The notes beneath the pieces were generated by a model, which was given only the letters and a program-made list of their open reading frames with translations, was not told where the DNA came from and ran no database searches. Positions 24,652 through 33,194 of a DNA stretch of 60,666 nucleotides are shown piece after piece. The DNA lies in the NCBI GenBank assembly GCA_946886645.1, contig CAMPIY010000001.1:1-60666 (forward strand), read 5' to 3'. This DNA comes from an uncultured Sphingomonas sp. (GTDB taxonomy: Bacteria; Pseudomonadota; Alphaproteobacteria; Sphingomonadales; Sphingomonadaceae). Position numbers and translations under genes: made by a program. The first letter of the stretch is position 1, and the number at the start of each line of letters is the position of its first letter.

Positions 24652-26322
24652 ATGGCGCAGATCCTTTTACCGACCTCTGATCACGCCGCTGGTTCCTGGA
24701 CCAGCGCGCCACTTTGGTCGAAGGTCGACGACAACAGCTCAGTCAATCCGACCGGTGACGGCTCCGTCATTCTGTCGAATGGGGTGGGCAACAATACCAA
24801 CACGAGCAATTGCGATCTGAAGCTCGCTGGCGGTTCGTCGCCGGCTGCCGGTTCACAGACGCTCAGGGTGAGATGGCGCCACAACGTCGCCGGGCGCAGC
24901 CTTCAGGCCCATTGCGAGCTATGGGAGGGTGGCCCCGACGCCGGCGGGACGATGCGCGGGGAGATTGTCTCCGCCGTTGACGTCGGATCGACCGAGGTCG
25001 AAGCAACGACGACGGCAATCGGTGCAATCTCCGATTACGCTAGCCTTTATGTCCGGCTCTGGGGGCGTGGCACCGGCGGCGGCTCGGCACGCAGCCTGGA
25101 AGTCGAGCTCGTCGAATTTGTCATTCCGGATGCTCCGGCGGGATTGCCCGTCAGTCGAGCCGACGAGGCAAGCTCTGCAACCGGTCTTGGGTCGGCTCGT
25201 CCTCCTGGATCGGGCTCGAGCGCAGATCAGGCTCTGGCGCTTGGGGTTGCCGTTCCGGCGGCGGTTTCTTCGGAGTCGAGCGGCGCCCTGGCGCTTCTCG
25301 GTGCGTCCGGCGGAACCGTCGGGACCGCTACCGACCTTGAAGATGCGCTTTCCACCGGGTCAGCGCGGCCGACTGGCCCGGCGGAAAGTTCGGATACGGC
25401 CTTAGGATTGCCGGCCACTATCATTGCCGTTGTCGGCAGTGCGTCCGAAGCCGACCAGCCACTCGGCCTCACCGCGGTCCAGCTCGACGGCGCCGGCGCA
25501 GCGGTGGAAGCCGATCAGGTGCTCAGCCTGGGCAGTGCTCGAGTCGTCGGCGCCGCCGATGAAGAGGATTGGGCGATCGCCTCGAGCGCGGGGCTCGGCG
25601 TCCGTACCTCGGTTGAGGCCAGCGCCGCCATCAGCTTGGGCAGCGCCAGACCGGTCGGGCAGGGTAGCGAGGGATCTGAAGGAGCAGCGCTCCCCGGCCT
25701 GGCAGCTATCGAGACGGGGCCGGCGCTGGAAACTGGTGCAGCTGTGCCGCTTGGCTCGGCTCGCCCGACAGGCCCGGCAAGCGAGACCTCGGTCGCTCTG
25801 CAGATCGAGACCGGCACGTCGGTCGGCGTTGCAAGCGAGACGGAGCTGTCAGTGTCATTGGCGGCGGCCAGGCCACCGGCTCCCGTCGCCGATACGGCGG
25901 TTGCCCTGGCGCTGGCGGCGATCGCCATATCCAGCGCCGGTACAGCCAGCGAAGTCGACACGTCGCTCAATCTGGTGGCGGGTATCGCTGCCGAGGCCGC
26001 AAACGAGAATGATTTGGCGGCTGAGCTCTATCTGGTGGCGGTCCGGCCGGTGATGGCGCTCAGTGATGCCAGCATTGCGATGGGCCTGGGTGTTGCCCTG
26101 CTCGTGGGGCGAGCCGACGAGGAATCGATTTCACTCGAGCTGACGTCATTCGTTGCCGGAAACCCTCCGGCCAGCCGCCTTTCCTGGTCTCGAGGATTGC
26201 GGCGGGTGAGCACCGCCGGCGAAGGCCACCGCGTTTCCGCCGCCGACGAGGCTGACCGAGTCCAGGACGCGCTGAACAGCGAAAGAATTTCAACGGCAAC
26301 CGGTGCTCGCCGGTTTGCATAG
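24652..26322 (+). CDS. repeat protein of the head/fibre region
   Basis: 556 residues. Residues 1-165 form a beta-sandwich-like N-terminal domain. Residues about 168-510 consist of some 18 imperfect repeats of 16-20 residues with the pattern G-x-A-x-E-x-D-x-A-L-x-L-G-x-A-R-P. The C-terminal 45 residues are a different small domain with a charged end. Comparable A/E/D repeat proteins are found between terminase and portal genes in other phages and are thought to be minor or decorating structural proteins. Confidence 0.75.
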   Translation: MAQILLPTSDHAAGSWTSAPLWSKVDDNSSVNPTGDGSVILSNGVGNNTNTSNCDLKLAGGSSPAAGSQTLRVRWRHNVAGRSLQAHCELWEGGPDAGGTMRGEIVSAVDVGSTEVEATTTAIGAISDYASLYVRLWGRGTGGGSARSLEVELVEFVIPDAPAGLPVSRADEASSATGLGSARPPGSGSSADQALALGVAVPAAVSSESSGALALLGASGGTVGTATDLEDALSTGSARPTGPAESSDTALGLPATIIAVVGSASEADQPLGLTAVQLDGAGAAVEADQVLSLGSARVVGAADEEDWAIASSAGLGVRTSVEASAAISLGSARPVGQGSEGSEGAALPGLAAIETGPALETGAAVPLGSARPTGPASETSVALQIETGTSVGVASETELSVSLAAARPPAPVADTAVALALAAIAISSAGTASEVDTSLNLVAGIAAEAANENDLAAELYLVAVRPVMALSDASIAMGLGVALLVGRADEESISLELTSFVAGNPPASRLSWSRGLRRVSTAGEGHRVSAADEADRVQDALNSERISTATGARRFA

Positions 26323-26331
26323 GAGAGCGAG

Positions 26332-26868
26332 TTGGCAATAGCCTGGGAACGCCCGAAGGATCCGACCGAAGTCGTGGACTATGGCCACGATTGGGCAACG
26401 GACCTCGGCGACGACACCATCTCAACCTCGACCTGGACGGCAATCGATGCAGCCGGCACGGCGAAGGTATCGGACTCGTTCGCTGGCAGTGTCACCCGGA
26501 TATTCCTTTCCGGCGGAACGGATGGCGGGACCGCCTTGTGGCTGAACCGAGTCGTCACGGCCGGCGGACGAGAATTCGAAGAGGCGTTCCAGCTTTCCAT
26601 CGCCGACAAGGCGACGATCGACGAGACCGCCTCCGATATCGATCAGCTCCGCGCCGATCGCGCCGCGGTCGCCGCTGCCCGGATGAAGTTCCTCAGCGGC
26701 GAAGCGGTCAAGGAAGTCACGCGTGGCGGCCGCAAGCTCGTCATGCATGCGGTCAGCCTCGCCAATTTCGATGAAGCCCTGGCGGCGATCGATCGCGAAA
26801 TCGCGGCCCTCGTGTCGGTGACGAGCGGCACGCGCCGGCGTCGGGCCATGTCGGTGAGTTTCGGATGA
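26332..26868 (+). CDS. beta-sandwich adaptor fused to gpW-like head-tail joining domain
   Basis: 178 residues read from a TTG at 26332 with an AGGAGAG site. The first 95 residues resemble a fibre/tail adaptor beta-sandwich (TDLGDDTISTSTWTAIDAAG, then EFEEAFQLSIAD). The C-terminal 75 match the two-helix gpW module of lambda (AAVAAARMKFLSGEAVKEVT, then RGGRKLVMHAVSLANFDEAL). gpW joins the filled head to the tail, and the place just before the portal gene agrees. Confidence 0.78.
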   Translation: MAIAWERPKDPTEVVDYGHDWATDLGDDTISTSTWTAIDAAGTAKVSDSFAGSVTRIFLSGGTDGGTALWLNRVVTAGGREFEEAFQLSIADKATIDETASDIDQLRADRAAVAAARMKFLSGEAVKEVTRGGRKLVMHAVSLANFDEALAAIDREIAALVSVTSGTRRRRAMSVSFG

Positions 26869-28544
26869 TGGATCTGGTCTCAGGCGGCCTTCCGGCCGGC
26901 ACCATCGCGTCCAGCGTGGGCGCCGCACCGAAGGCTCAGGCTTCGACGGGAATCATGTCGCTCGGGGCATCGCCCTATCACGCCTCCTCCTACGGCACTC
27001 AGGACCTGGCGGGGTGGCATCCGTCCAACCGGGCACCGGATGCCGAAGTGCTCCAGAGCCGGGATAAGGTTGTCGCCCGGGCCCGGGACCTCGATCGCAA
27101 CAATGGCTGGGCGCAGGGCGGTGTCACCCGGCGCGTCGATGCCGTTGTCGGCGCCGACATCAGGCTGCGCGCGACTCCCGACTTTGCCGCGATGGGCATG
27201 TCAGCCGAATGGGCCGATGAATGGTCTCGTCAGGTGGAATCGCTGTGGCGATGCTGGGCCCGGGATCCTCGGATGCTTTGCGACGTCGAGCGCCATTTGC
27301 AATTCGGCGGCCTGGTTCGGCTCGCCTATCAGCATTATTGCATCGACGGCGAGGCGGCGGCGCCGATCTATTTCATCGATGACCGCGGCGGCATGATGTC
27401 GACGGCGGTTCTGGTCCTGGATCCCGACCGGCTTTCCAACCCGGACGGTCGCCCCGACGGGCGCCAGCTCGACGGCACCGACTTGAGGGGAGGCGTCGAA
27501 CTCGACCGCTATGGCGCCGCCCGTGCCTATTGGGTGCGCAATGGTCACCCCAGCGACGTCGGCGCGACATGGGACAATCATCGCTGGACCCGGATTCCTC
27601 GCGAAGGACCGAGCGGCCGGCCGCTGTTCGTCCATGCGATCAACAAGCGGCGGGCCCATCAACACCGCTCCATGGGGCTCCTGACGGCCGTCATGGGCCG
27701 GATGAAGATGCTGGACCGCTACGACCAGACCGAGCTTCAGGCCGCGATCACGAACGCCATCTTCGGGCTCTACGTCACGAGCCCGTTCGACAGCGATTTC
27801 GTCCGTCAAGCTCTCGCACCCGACAGCGACGAGACCGGCTTCGACCTCGACAATTACCAGTCGATGCGGATGGCCTATCACGAGCAAGCGGATGTGCGGC
27901 TCAATGGCGTTCGCCTCGCCCATCTTTTCCCGAACGAGAAGATCGAGGCGGTCAGCGCCAACCGGCCGGCGACTAATTTCGCGGGTTTCGAGAATGCGGT
28001 TCTCGGCTCGATCGCTTCTGCCCTCGGCATCAGCCGGGAGCAGCTTTCCCAGGACTGGACCGGGATCAATTATTCCTCGGCCCGGACCCTGCTCAACGAG
28101 ATCTGGCGCGGCCTGACAGCCGATCGCCATCTCTTCACGCAGGCCTTTTGCACGCCGATCTACTCGTCTTGGCTCGAGGAAGCGGTTGCACGGGACCTGA
28201 TCGAGGTGCCCGGCGGCAAGGTGAATTTCTATCTCTATCGAGCCGCGCTCTGCCAGGCCAAGTGGCTGGGTCCCGGCAAGGGCTGGGTCGATCCGAAGAA
28301 GGAGGCCGAGGCCGCCGAGATCCGGATGCGGCTTGGTCTTTCCAGCCAGGATGGCGAGTGTGCCGAACAGGGCCAGGACGCCGACGAGGTGCGCTGGCAG
28401 CGCAAGCGCGACCAGGAAGAGGAACGGAAATACGGCCTCGGTCAAACCGAGCCGCTGGGCAATGCCGGCGGCGGTGATGACGACGCCGAGGATCCCGACC
28501 AGGCTGATCGTGAAGAACAGAGGCAGGCGGGAGGCCGGGAATGA
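26865..28544 (+). CDS. portal protein, lambda gpB family
   Basis: 559 residues. Family features are RARDLDRNNGWAQGGVTRRV near the N-terminus, VLVLDPDRLSNPDG, HAINKRRAHQHRSMGLLTAV, and LGISREQLSQDWTGINYSSA. The protein forms the dodecameric ring at the head vertex through which DNA passes. It has an acid-rich C-terminal tail (GGDDDAEDPDQADREEQ). The start overlaps the gpW-like gene and the stop overlaps the protease gene by four bases. Confidence 0.95.
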   Translation: MMDLVSGGLPAGTIASSVGAAPKAQASTGIMSLGASPYHASSYGTQDLAGWHPSNRAPDAEVLQSRDKVVARARDLDRNNGWAQGGVTRRVDAVVGADIRLRATPDFAAMGMSAEWADEWSRQVESLWRCWARDPRMLCDVERHLQFGGLVRLAYQHYCIDGEAAAPIYFIDDRGGMMSTAVLVLDPDRLSNPDGRPDGRQLDGTDLRGGVELDRYGAARAYWVRNGHPSDVGATWDNHRWTRIPREGPSGRPLFVHAINKRRAHQHRSMGLLTAVMGRMKMLDRYDQTELQAAITNAIFGLYVTSPFDSDFVRQALAPDSDETGFDLDNYQSMRMAYHEQADVRLNGVRLAHLFPNEKIEAVSANRPATNFAGFENAVLGSIASALGISREQLSQDWTGINYSSARTLLNEIWRGLTADRHLFTQAFCTPIYSSWLEEAVARDLIEVPGGKVNFYLYRAALCQAKWLGPGKGWVDPKKEAEAAEIRMRLGLSSQDGECAEQGQDADEVRWQRKRDQEEERKYGLGQTEPLGNAGGGDDDAEDPDQADREEQRQAGGRE

Positions 28545-29428
28545 GGCGTTTCTCCAATCTGGCGCAGCGCCTTTTCAACGTCCCGCTGATGCTCCGGCCG
28601 GAGAAGGCGGAAATCCTTGTCGCCGCTCTGCTCGATCACCTGGGCGTGGCGAAGCTCGATAGGATCGATGGCACCACGCTGGGCGCCGCGGAGCTGCGGC
28701 GCATGGCTTACGATGAGGTCGACGGCGACCGCCCGACCCGACGGCTCTACAGCCTGAAGGATGGCATCGCGACGATCCCGGTCGACGGCACGCTGGTCCA
28801 CAAGCTCGGGGGCGTCGACCCCTGGTCCGGCATGGTCGGCTACGACCAGCTCGACAAGAAGCTCACGGCGGCCCGCGAAGATCGCGACGTCAGGGCGATC
28901 CTGTTCGATGGCGACACTCCGGGAGGCGAGTCGTCCGGATGCTTCGAGTTCGCCAAGAAAATCTATGCGGGCTCCGCCAGGTTCGGCGGCAAGCCGACTT
29001 ATTGGCTGGTCAACGAAATGACGTGCAGCGCCGGCTATGCCCTGGCCTCATGCTGCGATCGTATCGGCGGACCGGAAACGATGGTCACCGGGTCGATCGG
29101 CGTCTGGACGATGCTGGCCGATTTCACGAAGCGCCTTTCCAACGATGGCATCAAGGTGACGCTGCGGCGTGCCGGCGATCGCAAGGCCCGAGGCCATCCG
29201 ATGGAAGGCTGGGATGACGAGCTTCTCGAGAAGATCGATGCATGGATCGAGGAGTCGCGGCAGATGTTCGCGACCCTCGTCTCCATGGGTCGCAATATCC
29301 CGGTCGAGGATATTCTCGCCACTGAAGGCGACTGGTTTTCCGGTCCCGACGCGCTCGAGCTCGGCCTGATCGATGCAATCGCCTCACCCGACGCGATGTT
29401 CGAGGTGATCCGCGACGAGACCCGCTGA
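28541..29428 (+). CDS. prohead maturation protease, S49 (SppA/gpC) family
   Basis: 295 residues. The catalytic serine is Ser163 in NEMTCSAGYALAS and the general-base lysine is probably Lys215 in AGDRKARGHP, as in S49 peptidases such as lambda gpC. DGDTPGGE is the usual oxyanion loop. It would cleave the scaffold and itself during head assembly. The scaffold gene follows separately rather than as the C-terminus of the same gene. Confidence 0.92.
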   Translation: MRRFSNLAQRLFNVPLMLRPEKAEILVAALLDHLGVAKLDRIDGTTLGAAELRRMAYDEVDGDRPTRRLYSLKDGIATIPVDGTLVHKLGGVDPWSGMVGYDQLDKKLTAAREDRDVRAILFDGDTPGGESSGCFEFAKKIYAGSARFGGKPTYWLVNEMTCSAGYALASCCDRIGGPETMVTGSIGVWTMLADFTKRLSNDGIKVTLRRAGDRKARGHPMEGWDDELLEKIDAWIEESRQMFATLVSMGRNIPVEDILATEGDWFSGPDALELGLIDAIASPDAMFEVIRDETR

Positions 29429-29472
29429 GGCGGGCCGCGGGCGCGGCGTTTTGATTCAACCAGGAGGTACGA

Positions 29473-30051
29473 ATGAACAAGCTCCTTGACGGGCTGCGCC
29501 TCGGCGCATCCAGCAAGACGGTGGCGCTCAGCGAACTGAGTGCGGACCAGATCATCACCAATCTCTCGGACGAGCAGAAGGCGGAACTCGCCGGGAAGCT
29601 CGCACCGAAGGCGGAGGAGCCGGTCGCCGATTCCGAGCCGGCCCCGGAGAAGCCGAAGGCCGAGAGCGAGGAAGCTCCGGCCGACGAAGAGCCCGAGCCC
29701 GAGGCCGATGCCGCCGATCCCGAGAGCCCGCAATTCAAGGCCGGCTTCGCTGCGGCCGTCGATCGCAACAGCGCCGTTTTCGCTTCCGAGCATTTTGTCG
29801 GTCGCGAGAAGGCCGCCGCTTCCCTGCTCGGCAACCAGAAGCTGAGCGCCGACGAAATCATCTCGGCGCTGGCCGCGCTGCCCAAGGGGAGCAGCGGCAA
29901 CAACATGCTCGACGGGCTCAAGGGCTCGGCAAACCCGGACCTCCAGCCCGGGTCGGAAGCGACGGGCACCAACACTCAACAGGAATCCCGCTCCAGCTGG
30001 GACCGCACCTTCGCGAAGCTCGGCTGGGCCACGGAGAAGAAGCCGGCCTGA
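29473..30051 (+). CDS. head assembly scaffold-like protein
   Basis: 192 residues from an ATG with AGGAGG upstream. Residues 45-85 are an acidic Glu/Pro/Ala linker; the flanks are helical. Size, composition and location between protease and decoration genes fit a capsid scaffold of the Nu3 type. The 44 bases before it contain a GC-rich hairpin-forming stretch followed by TTTTGATT, which may slow polymerase or protect the message. Confidence 0.72.
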   Translation: MNKLLDGLRLGASSKTVALSELSADQIITNLSDEQKAELAGKLAPKAEEPVADSEPAPEKPKAESEEAPADEEPEPEADAADPESPQFKAGFAAAVDRNSAVFASEHFVGREKAAASLLGNQKLSADEIISALAALPKGSSGNNMLDGLKGSANPDLQPGSEATGTNTQQESRSSWDRTFAKLGWATEKKPA

Positions 30052-30075
30052 TCGCCGGCAATTGGGAGAAAGAAG

Positions 30076-30465
30076 ATGGCAGTTATCACCGAAACCACCA
30101 AGCGGTCGGGCGCCTACCTGGGCGAGAGCGCCGCTCACAATATCATCAACGAGGAGATCATCATCGCTTCCGGCGCTGGTGAGCTCGCGGCCGGCACTGT
30201 GCTCGGGCGGATCACCGCAAGCGGCAAATATGTCCCTCACGACGTCGCGCTTGTGAATGGCGCCCAGGCGGCCGCGGCGATCCTGTTCCACGGCGTCGAC
30301 GCTACCGCCGCTGACGTCACCACCGTGGCGACCGTTCGCGGTCCCGCAACCATCTTCGAGCCGTACCTCACGCTCAAAGCGGGCATCGCCGACGCCGACA
30401 AGGCTGCGGCTTATGCGGCTCTGCGCGCCAAGGGCATGGCCGTCCTCCCGCAGCACGCCGCCTGA
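30076..30465 (+). CDS. head decoration protein, gpD-like
   Basis: 129 residues with the head decoration family sequence: INEEIIIASGAGELAAGTVL, then GRITASGKYV and AAAILFHGVDATAADV. gpD trimers clamp the expanded capsid from outside. Gene order protease-scaffold-decoration-capsid is that of lambda. Confidence 0.9.
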   Translation: MAVITETTKRSGAYLGESAAHNIINEEIIIASGAGELAAGTVLGRITASGKYVPHDVALVNGAQAAAAILFHGVDATAADVTTVATVRGPATIFEPYLTLKAGIADADKAAAYAALRAKGMAVLPQHAA

Positions 30466-30495
30466 TCACGGCGCCTTTCGAAAAGGAATCCTCCG

Positions 30496-31518
30496 ATGCC
30501 GATCACTCTCGACATCTTCAACAACGACGCATTCGGCGTCACCACCATGCTGGAACCGGTCAACAAGATGCCGTTCCAGCCGAGCTTCCTCGAGCAGTAT
30601 TTCGATGCCGATCCGGTTTCTACCGATACGGTCGGCGTCGGGCTGAAGCAGGGCCAGCTGGCCCTGATCCGCACCACGCTTCGCGGTGCGCCGATCGAGG
30701 TCGCCGAACCGGACGTGAAGAACGTTCGCCCGTTCATCATCCCGCGCGTCGCCAAGGGTGACAAGCTTCGGGCGCACGAGATTTCGAACGTCGTTCCGAA
30801 CGCCGGCAGCACCGAGCTGGAGACGGTCCAGCAGATCATCGCCCGGAAACAGCAGCGGCTGGTCCAGGACGCCGAATATACGTTCGAGCACATGCGGCTC
30901 GGCGCGGTGCAGGGCAAGGTCGTGGACGCAGACGGCACCACGGTCCTCACCAATTACTGGACCGAATGGGGCATCGCGGAACCCGCTGCGATCGACCTCA
31001 ATTTGGATGCCGCGAGCCCCGTCATGGGCGCTCTGGGCACCCAGATCCGATCCCAGGCTGTCCGGCCGCTCATCCGGGCCGCCGGCGCCAGCCCAGCCAC
31101 CCGCCTCATCGGCCTCGCCGGTGACGCGTTCTGGGATGCGCTGATCAGCCATGCCGAGGTCCGCACCACGTTCTACAACTGGCAGGCGGCGTCGGATCTG
31201 CGCAATCAGAGTCCGTTCGAAACCTTCCGGTACGGCGGCGTCGACTGGATCAACTATCGCGGCTCCGACGACAATTCGGAGATCGCGATCCCGACCGACC
31301 AGGCGGTGATCTTCCCCACCAACGTGCCGGGCATGTTCCGCCACGTCATGGGGCCGTTCTCCGAACAGCTCAGCATGGCGGGGCAGCTCGGGCGCCGGTT
31401 CTACCCGCTCATCGTCCGCGACAAGGATCGCGATATGTGGGTCCAGCCGGAGATCTACTCCTATCCGCTCATGCTGAACACGCGCCCGGACCTGATCCTG
31501 CGCGTCGCCCGCACCTGA
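30496..31518 (+). CDS. major capsid protein, gpE family
   Basis: 340 residues, typical for the lambda-gpE family (HK97 fold). Recognisable parts are FNNDAFGVTTMLEPVNKMPF at the start, PFIIPRVAKGDKLRAHEISN, and the C-terminal WVQPEIYSYPLMLNTRPDLI. It is preceded by an AAAAGGA ribosome binding site, as expected for a highly expressed gene. Confidence 0.95.
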   Translation: MPITLDIFNNDAFGVTTMLEPVNKMPFQPSFLEQYFDADPVSTDTVGVGLKQGQLALIRTTLRGAPIEVAEPDVKNVRPFIIPRVAKGDKLRAHEISNVVPNAGSTELETVQQIIARKQQRLVQDAEYTFEHMRLGAVQGKVVDADGTTVLTNYWTEWGIAEPAAIDLNLDAASPVMGALGTQIRSQAVRPLIRAAGASPATRLIGLAGDAFWDALISHAEVRTTFYNWQAASDLRNQSPFETFRYGGVDWINYRGSDDNSEIAIPTDQAVIFPTNVPGMFRHVMGPFSEQLSMAGQLGRRFYPLIVRDKDRDMWVQPEIYSYPLMLNTRPDLILRVART

Positions 31519-31543
31519 GCCGATCGTTAGAAGGAGAAAGACG

Positions 31544-31960
31544 ATGGCTTTCAAGGCCAAGGCCCTCAGGGGCTACACTCTGCACACGCCCGGCGGCTTC
31601 GTGATCTTCAACGAAGGGAAGGAAACCGCCAACATCCCCGACGAGTATCGTGCTCGCCTGGAGCGGAACGGCGTGATTCCGAAAAGCGGCGGATCTACTT
31701 CGACGCGCACCAGCGCGCCGAGACGGACCGCCACCCGGACGCCTGCGGCGCGTACCCGCACCGCGACCGCGGCGCCGGCCGGCGACTTCAACGCCGGCCG
31801 GTTCACGGTCACCAAGGCCGAAGGCATCGGCCAGTACCAGATCACCGGCCCGGGGCTCGACGCTCCGGTGACGGTGAAGGGCAAGGCCAAGACGCAGGCG
31901 CGTCTTGACACCCTCAATGCTGATCTGGGCGGCGCCGGCGGCGGCGCTCCGACCGAGTAG
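31544..31960 (+). CDS. head-associated hypothetical protein
   Basis: 138 residues in three parts: a short N-terminal beta motif (KALRGYTLHTPGGFVIFNEG), a Thr/Arg/Ala/Pro-rich linker (about 50-82) and a C-terminal segment with FTVTKAEGIGQYQITGPG. Position after the capsid gene suggests a head completion or minor head part. No family recognised. Confidence 0.7.
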   Translation: MAFKAKALRGYTLHTPGGFVIFNEGKETANIPDEYRARLERNGVIPKSGGSTSTRTSAPRRTATRTPAARTRTATAAPAGDFNAGRFTVTKAEGIGQYQITGPGLDAPVTVKGKAKTQARLDTLNADLGGAGGGAPTE

Positions 31961-31974
31961 GCTGAGGGCAGGGG

Positions 31975-32310
31975 ATGGCTGTCGACCTGGAAGCGCTCGA
32001 CGAGACGCTCAACGGCACCACGTTGACGCTTCTGGGCGACACCATCACCTTCACTCCGTCTGGCGGCAGCGCCAGGCAATTCAAGGCGATCGTCGACTAT
32101 GGCGACGAGGCGGAACTGATCAGCGGCTCACGGGTGGTCAAGGGCGATTGCGCCGTGGAGATCCCGCTGACTGAAGCGACCAGGACCGAGGCGGCCGGCG
32201 CGACCTATGAGCTGCCGAGGCGGCCCGGTGAAGCGTTCCTGGCGAAGAACGTGAGGCTCGACGACAGCGGCAAGAACTGGCTCGTCGTGCTTAAGCGGAA
32301 ACCGGTCTGA
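31975..32310 (+). CDS. head-tail joining protein, FII-like
   Basis: 111 residues, mostly beta strands (TTLTLLGDTITFTPSGGSAR; ISGSRVVKGDCAVEIPLTEA). Length, composition and order match the small head-tail joining proteins of lambda-type phages (gpFII or its Gifsy-2 relatives). The stop shares one base with the next start. Confidence 0.7.
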   Translation: MAVDLEALDETLNGTTLTLLGDTITFTPSGGSARQFKAIVDYGDEAELISGSRVVKGDCAVEIPLTEATRTEAAGATYELPRRPGEAFLAKNVRLDDSGKNWLVVLKRKPV

Positions 32311-32768
32311 TGGCCGGCGAGCCCGCCCTCGACAAGATATTGACCGCCCTGAAGGCGAGCATCGTAGCCACGGCGACGACTGTGGATATCGATCGGCCGG
32401 AGGATGAGGAGTATGGCAACGCCGAGCTCGACGCGATCAACATCCTTCACAACCGCACGTCCTACGAGCCCCACAGCCACGGCGAGACCCTTCACCGGGC
32501 CAGCGTCGACCTCGACATGATCGTCAGCGTCGAAGCGTCCGCGGCGAACGGCGCCAGGCTTCGCATATTCGAGGCGGACGTCGTCGCCGCCCTCTTTGTC
32601 GATCGCACCCTGGGCGGAGTCGCTCAGGACGTGATCCTGATTTCCAGCGGTGGAGACGAGGATGTCCGCGCCGACCATGGCGCCAGGGCCCTTTCCATCG
32701 AGATTCTCTATTTGACCCCTCTCGGCGATCACCGGACCATCATCGGTGCCGCCGGGCTCATTCCCTGA
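32310..32768 (+). CDS. tail terminator-like protein
   Basis: 152 residues starting LDKILTALKASIVATATTVD, followed by beta strands with ASVDLDMIVSVEASAANG. Proteins with this layout at this position are tail terminators or minor tail proteins (gpU/gpZ-like). The assignment relies on position and fold pattern. Confidence 0.65.
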   Translation: MAGEPALDKILTALKASIVATATTVDIDRPEDEEYGNAELDAINILHNRTSYEPHSHGETLHRASVDLDMIVSVEASAANGARLRIFEADVVAALFVDRTLGGVAQDVILISSGGDEDVRADHGARALSIEILYLTPLGDHRTIIGAAGLIP

Positions 32769-32790
32769 TCAGCAACCCAGGAGACCTTAG

Positions 32791-33168
32791 ATGGCCGACC
32801 AGAACACGGCTGCCGTGCAGCTGCCGCCCGCCGGTGTCGATTTCAACGCCCTTCATGACGCGCTCGCCGACGGCGCCACGCCCGAAGAGGCACGCAACGC
32901 CGGTGTCATCGCCGAGACGGTCGCGATCTCAGCCGACGAAGCCGCTGCTCGCGCCGCTCAGTCGATCGCCGAGGCGCCGACTCTTGGAAAGCTCGACAAG
33001 GCCGCGCTGATCGACCTCGCCGGCGAGGAGGGCGTCACCCATGCCCGCAATGCCGAGGGCGTCGTGATCCCGTTCGCCGACGCGACCAACGCCCAGATGC
33101 GCGAGGCCATCGAGGCCAGCCGCGCCGGCACGCCCATTCTGCCCGACGCCGAAACCGACGTCGCGTGA
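32791..33168 (+). CDS. hypothetical protein before the major tail gene
   Basis: 125 residues, alanine-rich and acidic. The C-terminal half (LGKLDKAALIDLAGEEGVTH) looks like a small helical module of the SAP/HeH type often fused to phage structural proteins. A structural or assembly role is inferred from position. Confidence 0.65.
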   Translation: MADQNTAAVQLPPAGVDFNALHDALADGATPEEARNAGVIAETVAISADEAAARAAQSIAEAPTLGKLDKAALIDLAGEEGVTHARNAEGVVIPFADATNAQMREAIEASRAGTPILPDAETDVA

Positions 33169-33194
33169 CCTCAGACGAATAGGAGATTTTCGCC

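Noticed and set aside
27201..28445. 414-codon minus-strand frame opposite the portal gene
   Set aside because: The portal frame has family motifs throughout; the opposite frame has none.
29035..30456. 473-codon minus-strand frame over protease, scaffold and decoration genes
   Set aside because: It crosses three well-supported plus-strand genes and has no recognisable domain.
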